Shown here: positions 1 to 8,200 of the stretch, one piece after another
How positions within the stretch are numbered: position 1 is the stretch's first letter
Layout of the letters: every line of letters begins with the position of its first letter
From: Chara braunii
Taxonomy: Eukaryota > Streptophyta > Charophyceae > Charales > Characeae
Assembly: GCA_003427395.1 (NCBI GenBank)
Contig: BFEA01000074.1
Location: 3,090,467-3,110,466 of the forward strand
Length of the DNA: 20,000 bases
Direction of reading: 5' to 3'
Program-made: the position numbers and the translations under genes
The notes under the pieces: generated by a model
What the model was told of the DNA's origin: nothing
The model's database searches: none
Seen by the model: the letters and a program-made list of their open reading frames with translations, nothing else

Positions 1-1
1 G

Positions 2-514
2 CTGAGGGCCCATTTGTGTCCATCGGGAAGGACGTAAATGTCGTCGTGGAGATGGCAATCTAGCCATTGGAAGGACTGCATTGAAACCGACTGGGTGAAG
101 CGTTCGAAGTTTTCGAACCCAAAAACCCTCGCGGGGTGCAGCAGCCCTCCGAAAGAGGCCATGATCAACAAGACCTCCAGACGTATGATACAGGGTAGGA
201 TCGATGCATTCCAGGGGCCAAGCCGCGAAGTTGAATGCTGGTTGCNTACTCATTGTGCGGTAGAAATGGCGATGGTGAAAAGTAGCAGAAGAGTGTCGTG
301 TATGTCAATGCTCTTGAAGCCTTTGGTGTGCAGAATGCATCGTCTGTCCAACATAAAAACGACCAGAAGGTAAATGAACAATTGCATAAATCACTCCTCG
401 AACAGTGAGGGGGTCCATACCTGGCTCAAGAGGTTGTTGATCAACACCTCGCAATTGTAACTCAAACCGCTCGGCCTGCACAACATTGTTAAGATGACGG
501 AGTTGTTTCTCTAC
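2..514 (-). pseudogene. GIY-YIG endonuclease domain fragment, broken
   Basis: Reading the minus strand in one frame from the in-frame stop at 515-517 to the window edge gives a recognisable GIY-YIG nuclease domain. GVIY lies at about 386-397 and FYVGQT at about 343-360, about ten residues apart as in the family. These are followed by RLQEH (candidate catalytic Arg and His), HFYRTM (Tyr), REGFWVRKL (candidate metal-binding Glu) and HPVGFN (the late Asn). The frame is interrupted by one TGA at 305-307, just after RLQEH, so I call it a pseudogene. There is also an ambiguous base at 246. No start codon or upstream domain is visible: the frame begins directly after a tandem repeat that abuts it. 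GIY-YIG domains of this sort occur at the C-terminus of Penelope-like retroelements and in other mobile nucleases. No reverse transcriptase is visible, so the parent element is not established. Confidence 0.7.
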
Positions 515-518
515 CTAC

Positions 519-737
519 CTATATCATCAAACAGAGCTACCCGGTAAACCGTAGGCAGAGAGGGAGAAGAGGACAACAAGTGAGGGGCTGTGACAAACTG
601 TTTCGTCATGGTTTCACCGACTCATGAGGAGAGGTATATATATATAGTCAAACAGAGCTGCCCGGTAAACCGTAGGCAGAAAGGGAGAAGAGGACAACAA
701 ACGAGGGACTGTGACAAACTGTTTCGTCGAAGTTTAT
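519..737 (-). repeat. Tandem 121-bp repeat, two units, hammerhead-like
   Basis: Two head-to-tail units share CAAACAGAGCTNCCCGGTAA, the run GGGAGAAGAGGACAACAA and CTGTGACAAACTGTTTCGTC. The period is 121 bp, measured from the CAAACAGAG motif at 528 to the same motif at 649. The second unit is truncated near 737. Related copies lie at 13683-13871 and 14690-14764, so this is a dispersed family. Read on the minus strand, the unit carries the order of elements of a hammerhead ribozyme. It directly abuts the GIY-YIG fragment, on the same strand and upstream of it. Confidence 0.75.
591..628 (-). ncRNA. Degenerate hammerhead ribozyme-like motif
   Basis: On the minus strand the order is CTCATGA (622-628; the expected core is CTGATGA, so one core base differs), a helix II candidate opened by GTC and closed by GAC, then GAAA, then ACA-GTT-TGT as a 3-bp helix III with a 3-nt loop. 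GTC follows at 592-594, with the expected cleavage position after base 592. Helix III this short is typical of type I hammerheads that act as dimers, and this unit is in tandem. Base pairing of helix I is not evident and the core has one substitution, so activity is doubtful for this copy. Confidence 0.4.
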
Positions 738-756
738 ACAGAGGTTACCGGATCGG

Positions 757-815
757 ACGTTTGGGGGTCAGCCCGGATCGGACGTTTGGGGGCCCCCGGG
801 CTGACCCCCGAACGT
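757..815. repeat. GC-rich foldback with 20-bp arms
   Basis: The arm at 757-776 is the reverse complement of the arm at 796-815 with one mismatch. The 19-nt loop repeats GGATCGGACGTTTGGGGG, a direct copy of the left arm and its flank. The block is therefore both a direct and an inverted repeat, placed right after the truncated 121-bp tandem unit. Confidence 0.7.
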
Positions 816-983
816 TCGGGCGTTCGGGGTCCAAACCCGAAGGGGTTCGTCTCCCACCAAAAAATATTTTCAGGACCTAGATTGTTTTTTCTTAGTTTTT
901 GATGTCAGGTACATGCCTAAAAATTTTGAAGGCATTTTGCTAAGCCAAACAAAAATTTAAAATCGCCAAAGATGGTGGTGTCA

Positions 984-985
<2 letters not shown>

Positions 986-1060
<75 letters not shown>
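986..1060. repeat. (TG)n microsatellite
   Basis: An uninterrupted GT/TG dinucleotide tract of about 75 bp. The flanks, CGCCAAAGATGGTGGTGTCAAA before and GTGCTCGGCCACTCAC after, match the sequence around 2660-2710, where no TG tract is present. This suggests the microsatellite expanded inside a copy of a dispersed repeat. Confidence 0.97.
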
Positions 1061-1062
<2 letters not shown>

Positions 1063-1179
1063 CGGCCACTCACTATTTTGTTTTGTTTCTCTTTTCACTT
1101 TTTGTTTTCACTTTCTTTTGGGCCTTAAAAAAAATATTATTTAAATATATTCATATAAGTTTTTTTTCTTTTTTTTATA

Positions 1180-1234
1180 AAGGGCGTCAGCCTTGAGATA
1201 TCATCATTAATGATATCTCAAGGCCGGCGCCCTT
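1180..1234. repeat. Hairpin with perfect 15-bp inner arms
   Basis: GCCTTGAGATATCAT (1190-1204) and its exact reverse complement (1210-1224) surround a 5-nt loop. An outer 7-bp pair (AAGGGCG, CGCCCTT) extends the stem across small mismatches. The motif CCTTGAGATATCATCATTAA recurs at about 14891, and a weaker form at about 15200, so this is one end of a dispersed repeat. An A/T-rich (AAT)n-like tract follows at 1235-1272. Confidence 0.8.
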
Positions 1235-1346
1235 AAATAATAATAAAAAATAATAATAATAATAATAAAAAAGAAGATAGCATCATTGAGCTGACCCACT
1301 GAGCTAGTGCGAGGATTTGACCACTCGGCACTGTTGGGAAAGGCCT

Positions 1347-1534
1347 TGCCCGCCCTAAGTGAAGGCGGGCCTGCCAATATGTGCCAAGGCCTGGGTACAG
1401 GCCAGTGTGATCACCCTAAAGGGGTTGTATATGTGCGGGGAATGAGCCCTTGCGGGGCCCTTAACAGACATGCACATGTTCTGGGCAGAGGCCCTCAGCA
1501 AGCCCTGTGCCCGCCCTAAGTGAAGGCGGGCCTG
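1347..1534. repeat. Duplicated 27-bp hairpin module
   Basis: An identical 27-bp sequence at 1347-1373 and 1508-1534 (core GCCCGCC, CTAAGTGAA, GGCGGGC) forms a 7-bp GC stem with a 9-nt loop. The two copies are 161 bp apart. The DNA between them is GC-rich and shows no convincing reading frame. Confidence 0.75.
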
Positions 1535-1540
1535 AATATT

Positions 1541-2610
1541 CACAAGAGGCCAAGATTTGAGATTTTTCCATATGTGGGTATCAGACAGTTGCAGCATGCC
1601 AGTTGGTTACAGAGCAACGTGAGCCTCTCCAGGCTCTTTCCGGAAGTGGCAGCCTCGACGGGCAGTTGAGCCCAGGGCCCCCTACAGTTAAGGCCCTGGG
1701 CGTGTGCTTTCAGAGGCCGACACATCATATAACAGCCACGGATCAATGAGATTGCAGCATTGTCGGCACAAAGTGGCCGTGAGCCAATGAGATCACAGCA
1801 AACATGTGGAGGCCCGTGGACTGCCTGGACGTGCCCAACTGTAAAGGGCCCAGGCCCGTAACTGCAACTGGGCCTGGACGCAGACACTGAGCCCCGACTG
1901 GAAGCTACAGGATGCTCGCCCAGCCAGGCCCAGAGGCAGCAGAGGCTGAGCTCACTTTCCATATAGGAAAGTGAGCATCGCTGGGCAAGTCATTCTGGCC
2001 TAGGCAGGCAATGCCGCCATGCTGCTGCGTTGCAACTTCGTGATCTGCACAAAGCTGCCGGCTGGGTCGCGCGCACGGGCGCTGGGGTGTGAGGTGCACT
2101 GCTGGGCAGTGGGCGCACGGCAGCCATAGCCGGGCCGCTGGGCGCAGGTTTGGATGGCGATGGTGGTCTTTGGGTGTTGAGAATGCACACTGTGGGAAGT
2201 CAGGGGTGATGAGGAGAGATGAGATACATACCTGGTGCATGAGGAAGGTCAGCTATGGTGTTGACGTCATGTACATTGGTCTTCAAGGTCGAAGTGAGCC
2301 TGTTGCGTGAACGCTGGTGTTGTAGGATAGGCGAATAGTGTAGGCTGGGCGCTGGGCGCCAGACAGAGTAGGAGCGACATTGGATACGGTGTTGGTGTGG
2401 CCTGAGGGCTTGGACATTGGCTCGTGAGTCCATTGTATTGCTTTTATCTGGATGGAATCTCGGTGCATTTGCACTCTCTGCTCGTACATGACTACTTGGG
2501 CATCGGGCATCTGTGTGATTTCGCAACTTGGTTTTCTGTATATCGCTCTTGCTCATATTCCTTGCACTAGGCTCTTGGGTATATATATAAGTTTTGCATC
2601 ATGTGAAATA
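1541..2610. other. GC-rich gene-free stretch
   Basis: I see no supportable gene here. Open frames exist on the minus strand (for example about 1540-1962 and 2200-2556), but they have no recognisable domain, and their openness may simply reflect base composition. A donor-like CACCAG|GTATGT occurs on the minus strand near 2230, but I cannot connect it to an exon. About 1730-1800 holds two diverged copies of a CCACGGATCAATGAGAT-like segment. Confidence 0.4.
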
Positions 2611-2614
2611 CACA

Positions 2615-2712
2615 TCTATAAATTTTCAAATTTTCAGGGCATTTGGGGAACTCAAAAAAACAAAAATTGCCAAAGACGGCGGTGTCAAAAACGTGCTCGC
2701 CCACTCACATTA
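2615..2712. repeat. Dispersed repeat copy shared with 930-1075
   Basis: CAAAAATTGCCAAAGACGG, then GGTGTCAAA and GTGCTCGCCCACTCAC, match the flanks of the (TG)n tract at 930-1075. This copy lacks the TG expansion. Confidence 0.6.
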
Positions 2713-2862
2713 GCAATTCTTATAAGCGTAGGGATTTGGTCCACATGTCGTCAGATTCTCCAACAAGTAGATAAACCTCACAGACTGCCGTCGAAATGCA
2801 ACCTCGTAGGACGAAAATACAAGACCCCTAGTGGTCCCAGTCTACTCAGCATCCGAAAAAGG

Positions 2863-2962
2863 GCCATGCCAGTAGACATCCGTTAAAATTGGAACGATAC
2901 ACAGAAGATTAGCATGGCCCCTGTGCAAGGATGGCATGCATAAATGGAGAAATGGTCCGAAG
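2863..2962 (+). pseudogene. U6 snRNA-like copy, probably a pseudogene
   Basis: GACATCCG, AAAATTGGAACGATAC, AGAAGATTAGCATGGCCCC, TGCAAGGATG and GAGAAATGGTCC occur in the order found in U6 spliceosomal RNA. The invariant ACAGAGA box reads ACACAGA, and GCGCAAGGATGACACG is changed at several positions. No run of T follows, so an RNA polymerase III terminator is missing. These defects argue for a dead copy, as is common for U6, rather than a functional gene. Confidence 0.75.
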
Positions 2963-3115
2963 GATAGCTGGAGATGTGGAACGAACTATAAAAATTAGGT
3001 ACAAAATGATTCAGCAGCGAACTGCATGAAAAACCAGTTGCTGGAAAGGAGAACCACTCGAAGGACTGCACAAGAGTCATTGAACTCAAGTGGGACTGCT
3101 AACAAACAACAGTTC

Positions 3116-3345
3116 CGGACGAGGAAGTTAAAGTAGCCGTGCAATCCATTTTCCTTGACTGGGGAAAGCAACATAGTTTCAGTTGCAAATCACAAAACAG
3201 GAAGAGAGGTAGTTCTTGCACACTTTCTTACACCCCTCCATCGTGTTTCCCTTCTACTGACTGGCGTCGACAAGAAGGTTTATCCCGCAAAGAGCGACGC
3301 AGATACCAAAGACAGATCTTGTCGGTCCCCAAGCTACTCAGACCT
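3116..3345 (+). other. Open stretch, possible old gene fragment
   Basis: Two overlapping plus-strand frames are open here. One reads MTGESNIVSVANHKTGREVV and the other DEEVKVAVQSIFLDWGKQHS. Composition is more gene-like than in the surrounding DNA, but I recognise no domain, no start context and no splice sites. It may be a transposon remnant or chance. Confidence 0.15.
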
Positions 3346-3394
3346 TTAAAGTGGTCAGACTGGGCTCCCCCACACAGAGCCTCCAAGGAACACA

Positions 3395-3500
3395 GTAGTT
3401 ATGGATCCATACATCTGGGTTCTGCGCCTAAGCCCTCCTTCGTGCAAGCACAGATTCGAACCGGCGATCTCGGACCACTACAGCAAGGACACGGTGTTCA
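3395..3500 (-). repeat. Diverged copy of tRNA-like 103-bp repeat
   Basis: The motif order TTATGGATCCATACATCTGGG, CCTAAGCCCTCCTTCGTG, AAGCACAGATTCGAACCGGC matches the two tandem units at 3711-3913. On the minus strand GCCGGTTCGAATC resembles a tRNA B box (T arm). Confidence 0.65.
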
Positions 3501-3710
3501 AAAGTCAAACCATACCGGTCCTGATATCCACCCCACCCCTCCAAGGCTGTAGTGTCCAACTCTATGCACACCACACTGAGCACCCACGGACACGGCAATT
3601 CTCGCACACTTCGCTCCAATTAATATGTAACCCCCACTGGTACTCAACCCGCTCAATTCTCTGAGATACCTTACGCTGTGCTGCCCGGCGGTTCACAGGA
3701 ACCTTCCAAA

Positions 3711-3913
3711 GTTGTTATGGATCCGTACATCTGGGCCTAAGCCCTCCTCCGTGAAAGCACGGATTCGAACCAGCAACCTCGGCCTCAAAGGACCTTTGTA
3801 GTGGTCGCCGACAGTTGTTATGGATCCGTACATCTGGGCCTAAGCCCTCCTCCGTGAAAGCACGGATTCGAACCGGCAACCTCGGCCTCAAAGGACCTTT
3901 GTAGTGGTCAGAT
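3711..3913 (-). repeat. Tandem 103-bp tRNA-like repeat, two units
   Basis: GTTGTTATGGATCCGTACAT begins units at 3711 and 3814, a period of 103 bp. The units are almost identical, differing for example at CCAGCAACC versus CCGGCAACC. Read on the minus strand, each unit contains GGTTCGAATCC, a good match to the B box of RNA polymerase III promoters. A convincing A box is not obvious. A tRNA-derived SINE head amplified in tandem is the likely origin. Confidence 0.75.
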
Positions 3914-4182
3914 ATACAGCCCTTTCATGACATATCACAGTCATGGTCTTCACCCGAATAGAACACCCTGTCATTGTAGCCATATCTAGACAGAAAGTTG
4001 CCCTAAATACAGCTATATTGACCTCAGTTGTGTTGGGGGGAAGACAGTAGACATGCCTCTGGCAACCAGCACAATGGGAGTCGTAATGGTCCTGCTTAGT
4101 GGAGAATACATAATGGGGATCCTTTTTTTTCAACAAAAGCAACAGAAAAAGAGAATAAGTTGTCGATTTGCTCAATTTGGCT

Positions 4183-4562
4183 GTGGCCAGCGGCCTAGCT
4201 CAGTTGGCTGAACATGCAAGTGGTATTCAGGAGGTCGTGGGTTCAATCCCACACGGCCACCTGCGGCGGGCTTGGTGTTTACCAGCTGAGATAGTTGACT
4301 AGCCCCCCCTTCACCCTTGCTACTGCCATCCTTCACTGGGGGTTAGCAGCCTAGGTACTCCCTGGCATAGAGTAGAGTAGATAGACATAGAGTCATAGAC
4401 CGACTTAGGCTTGGGCTACACTTAGGCCTCGGCTATCCCCGCTAGGCTTATAGACTGTTCCTAGCATACGTAGATAGGAAGTGGGAGGTATATCGAGTGA
4501 AGAATATCACTTAGTTTTCCACATCTCAGTGATCTCACCAAAAAAAAAAAAAAAAAAAAAAA
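4183..4562 (+). mobile_element. tRNA-derived SINE with poly(A) tail
   Basis: The left end looks like a tRNA. TAGCTCAGTTGG at 4196-4207 is a strong A box, and GGTTCAATCC at 4240-4249 sits in a GTGGG/CCCAC T-arm stem. The acceptor-stem geometry does not fit a functional tRNA: GTGGCC pairs with GGCCAC only when two extra bases are allowed before the D arm. A roughly 290-bp body with no reading frame follows, ending in 23 A residues at 4540-4562. Head, body and A-tail are the standard SINE layout, transcribed by RNA polymerase III and mobilised by a LINE. I could not find convincing target-site duplications. Confidence 0.7.
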
Positions 4563-4603
4563 GCTGCCGGATTCCTTTACCGAAATCTTGCCCTCGCATA
4601 CCT

Positions 4604-4701
4604 AAAAATTTGGACCATTTGTCGTCTTATGTGTGTCCTACTTGCGCAGGGGCCATGCTAATCTTCCCCGTATCGCTCCAACGGATGTCCCGAAGGATCT
4701 G
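4604..4701 (-). pseudogene. U6 snRNA-like copy with T-run end
   Basis: On the minus strand the sequence opens with CCTTCGGGACATCCG (5' stem-loop), then GGAGCGATAC, GAAGATTAGCATGGCCCC, TGCGCAAG and AAATGGTCCAAATTTTT. It is nearly full length and ends in five T, as RNA polymerase III genes do. The ATAAAA after ACATCCG is missing and the ACAGAGA box, needed for 5' splice-site recognition, reads ACGGGGA. A TATA-like sequence lies near 4740 but about 40 bp upstream, and I see no plant-type upstream sequence element. Most likely a pseudogene. Confidence 0.75.
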
Positions 4702-5202
4702 CAGTTGCAAGCACGTCAAGAGAGCGACAAAGAAATAGAATATAGCAGGGACCACTCTTGAAACGCCCATAGGTTGGAGATACAAAAGCCCATTTCAGGT
4801 CGTTCATTTCCACACTGTAAACATGACATCATGATGAACCTCTTGCCGAGTACCACCACAAGCTATCTACGATTGTCTAGCCATCCACTCCAGGTGCATT
4901 CACTGATATTCGCTGCCTGTGACTTATGGTGCTTTAATAAGAACATTTTCTGAGATCTCAGTGAAGGGAGGAGCTCGAATCAGAACCATTGCAAAGTAAG
5001 CCACATGACAGTCAATAAGACGGTGAATGCCAAGCCTCCTTATTAATGTCGTTTGTGACGGGATTTACTGAGCAACCGGCAGCTCTACAAAAGTCCGACC
5101 ACAATGAAGTAGCATCGAGCCCCTGGACATTCGAACAACTACTTTTTGTTGCAGAATCAATGCAGATACCATTCAGGGTTGGTGAGAAAGGTGTGCACTT
5201 AC
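4702..5202 (-). other. Probable intron downstream of third exon
   Basis: This is the sequence immediately downstream (minus strand) of the donor at 5201-5202. I looked for a continuation encoding the CPTCGLRF-type zinc-finger region expected in PCF11 proteins and found none. Nothing else recognisable is present. Confidence 0.45.
5199..5202 (-). promoter_or_regulatory. 5' splice site overlapping an in-frame TAA
   Basis: The minus-strand sequence CTG AAA CA|GTAAGTGC is a near-consensus donor in which the in-frame stop TAA lies inside the intron start. If spliced, the protein continues; if the intron is retained, it ends at ...EELKQ. The motif just before it normally leads into zinc-finger sequence in the family, which favours splicing. 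Confidence 0.7.
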
Positions 5203-8200
5203 TGTTTCAGCTCCTCTGGCTTGAAAGCCGTTCCAATTGTTGAGACCTTGCTCATGCGTGGAATACCATCAACGGGTACACTCCCAGGTGCCGCCAAGGG
5301 ATGTATTGGTAGTGGAGGAATTGAAGGCGCAGGCAAGATTCCGGCTCCGGAAGAGAACCCAGAAGGTAGCATGGAGAGACCTGTGCCAGGGACGGATAAC
5401 GCGTGATTTGTTGGTACCACCATTCCCACAGGTGCCAGAGACCTCGAAGGAACAGGAGCGATAACTGTCATTGACGGTACTTGGCCAACTCCCGCCATCG
5501 GCATTGCAAATGGAACTATCAACGCAGGTGCTGCCGAAGGAGCAGCAATCATGGCAGCAGATGTCAGCACTGTTGCAGAAGCCTGTTCATTCATTTGCAC
5601 TGATGCTGGTAGACCGGGTAGTAACATGGGCTCCGATACTGGTGGCAACGGCTGCTGGGGTGCAACTGGCAGAGAAGCCGGAACAGAAGAACTAGTTGGC
5701 ACTAGATCAGGTTCCCTGAAGGACATTTCTGATGTAGGAGCAGCACTAGGCGTGGGAGCTGCAATAGATGTAGGAGTTGCAATGGATGGAGAAGCTGCAA
5801 TAGATGGAGAAGCTGCAATAGATGGAGTAGCTGCAACAGATCCTGACACTGGAAGTGATGGAGATCTAGGAACAACAGCTGGCACTTCAGTCGAGGTGGT
5901 CGGCACAGACAAGGGTGGGGTTGAGGCGATCGGCATAGCTGGTTGGGGTTCCTTTTCAACTACTTGAGAGGGAGGTGCAGATATAATTCCTTTCGAGAGC
6001 AATGAAGACAGCAAAGCCAGGGTGGGTAACTCCCCAAGTGAGGGGATATTATTTTGAGACAGAGATGATGGGAACAACCCTTGTGAGGTCCCACTGTCCT
6101 TTGAAACAGTCTCACTCGATGAGGAGGTACACATTGGCTGCTGGCCATCTCCTGAAAGGGATGCCAGGGAACTTTGAATGCTTGCACCTTGACCTGAAGT
6201 CCCAGATTCAGGAATCATGGGAGCTTGCACATCGGATGCAGAGGTTGATGGCAAGGAGAGAGAAACTGCTGATGACAGGCTGGCATGTGAACCTTGAGTT
6301 GACTCCACGACGCCGCCTTCTGGAGGAGCGGAGGTAGGAACCGCTTCTTGAGAGGCTAACTGCGCAGTTTGAGATGGTGTGGGAGGTAGAGCAGAGACCT
6401 GGCCTGACGCAGCTGGAGTTGAGATTGTGGCGACTGGATTTGAGACAGTAACAAGAGAGGTAGAGAATGACGGGGGGGCGTTCATAGGGCTGGTTGACAC
6501 AAAAACAGCAGGTGAAACTCCTCTGCATCCATCGGAAGAACGCGGCGAAATTGGGCGCGCTGCTCCTGATGACACATCTGACGGCAACAGCATTTGAGCA
6601 CTCTCTGGAGACGCATCGCAGGAGATACCTGGAATAAAGGAAGAGCTTGGCACGGCCACAGTTCCTGCTGGCGCCTGGGAGGCAGGAAGACTGGAGCTAA
6701 CACACTGGGAACGCTGAGAATCCACTTGCTCAAAGGGCAACCGCTGAACCGACTGCGATTGTGGCTGTACGAAAGTCTGGGCAGGCTCAGATGATGGTAC
6801 GGCTTGATGAAGCGGTCCTCTGAGTCCTTGCGACGGATCATGTACTTGTGCTTGTGAAGAAGATGGCAATGAAGGGCTCTGTATTTGCAGCGGTGCTGCC
6901 ATATGTTCCTGCTGCAAGTCTCTGAAATGCTGACCCTGTAGCTGGGAAAAAGTCGGCTGTGGTTGGGAAATGGGCAGCTGTGGCATAGACTGTAATGGCA
7001 ATTGTGACGCAAGGGATTGCAGTGGCAATGATTGAGGAGGAGAGAGAAGAGAGGGTAAAGAATGTCCAGGGGCTTGACCATGAGGAGGCAGAGGAGGAGA
7101 CGGGCAATGAGGGGGCTGATGAGGCAGAGAGTGGCCATGGGGTGGTTGAGACGGAGGAAGATGCTGCAGAGAGCGACCCAGGAATGACATAGAGTGCAAG
7201 TGAAATGGAAGATGTTGAGGAGGGGGAGGGCGGAACTGACTTGACAGATGGTGGAGAGCCTGTGGCTGTAGTGATGGGGGTTGCGGCTGCAAATGTGGAG
7301 GCTGAGGCTGTGTCTGAAGTGGAGGCTGTGGCAAGTGCTGGCCCTGTGGATGCGACTGTGGAGGGGGGTGTGATGGTGGGAGCGGTGGAAGTTGCTGAAG
7401 ATGAGGTGGAAGCTGTGTCAGCATGGGAGGGGGCTGAAGTGACCCATGTGCTTGCATAGGGTGATGCAACGGTGGGGGCAATGGACCCTGCATTTGTCCT
7501 GGCACTGGGTGACGTTGTGATTGTGATGGTGGAGGCTGTTGTGGCATCTGTGGCTGCGATAGCTGAGACTGCGGGAACACCTGCTGCTGTGGAGCTTGCA
7601 TTCCCGGTGGAAGATGTTGCGAAGGAGATGCCAGAGTCTGCGAGGATGGCTGTGATGGCAGAGATTGTGGCTGAGATTTCGATGGGGGTGGCTGGACAAA
7701 TGATGTTGGGGGCTGTGACATAGGGACTTGTGATTGTGATAGTGAGGACTGCAGCAGCTGCGATTGAGGAGGTGGTGCCAGTGGCGGAGGGGGTTGGGCC
7801 TTTGACGCTTGTGGCTGTAACTGCAGTGATGTGGACTGAGGCTGAGGTTGTGATGAGAGGGGTTGAGGCTGGGAAGTCAATTGTGGAAGCTGCAACGGAG
7901 GCTGCTGAGGCTGCGAAGGCAATTGTTCAGGCCGAGATGGAGCTTGCTGTAGCTGTGATGGTGGTTGCTCCAGCCGTGATGGCAGTTGTTCAGGGTGTGA
8001 TGGTGATTCTTCAGGCTGCGATTCCACCGGCTCAGCCTGTGATTGTGATGATATTTGTTGAATATCAGATTGCTGGGGAGGTGGCTGCAAGGATGATTGT
8101 TGCTGTGATGGCAGGGGCTGAGGTTGGGACAACGGGTGGTGGAGCTGTGGCAGTGAGGACTGTGGTGGAAGCTGTGGCTTTGATGACAGAGATTGGGCCT

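Noticed and set aside
38-373. Plus-strand open frame of 111 codons at the left edge
   Set aside because: The opposite strand carries the recognisable GIY-YIG motifs in a different frame, so this one is its shadow.
972-1196. Open frame encoding a Cys-Val repeat
   Set aside because: It is the translation of the (TG)n microsatellite.
1540-1962. Minus-strand frame of 140 codons in the GC-rich stretch
   Set aside because: No domain, no splice context, Cys/Leu/Pro composition expected by chance from GC-rich DNA.
2200-2556. Minus-strand exon ending at a CACCAG|GTATGT donor
   Set aside because: A plausible donor and an open frame exist, but no acceptor, domain or phase link to other exons could be shown.
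3711-3913. CRISPR-like array
   Set aside because: Only two full units, with no separate spacers; the DNA is plainly eukaryotic and the unit contains a tRNA-type B box.
4183-4260. Functional tRNA gene
   Set aside because: A and B boxes are good, but the acceptor stem does not pair in normal tRNA geometry, and a SINE body with poly(A) follows.
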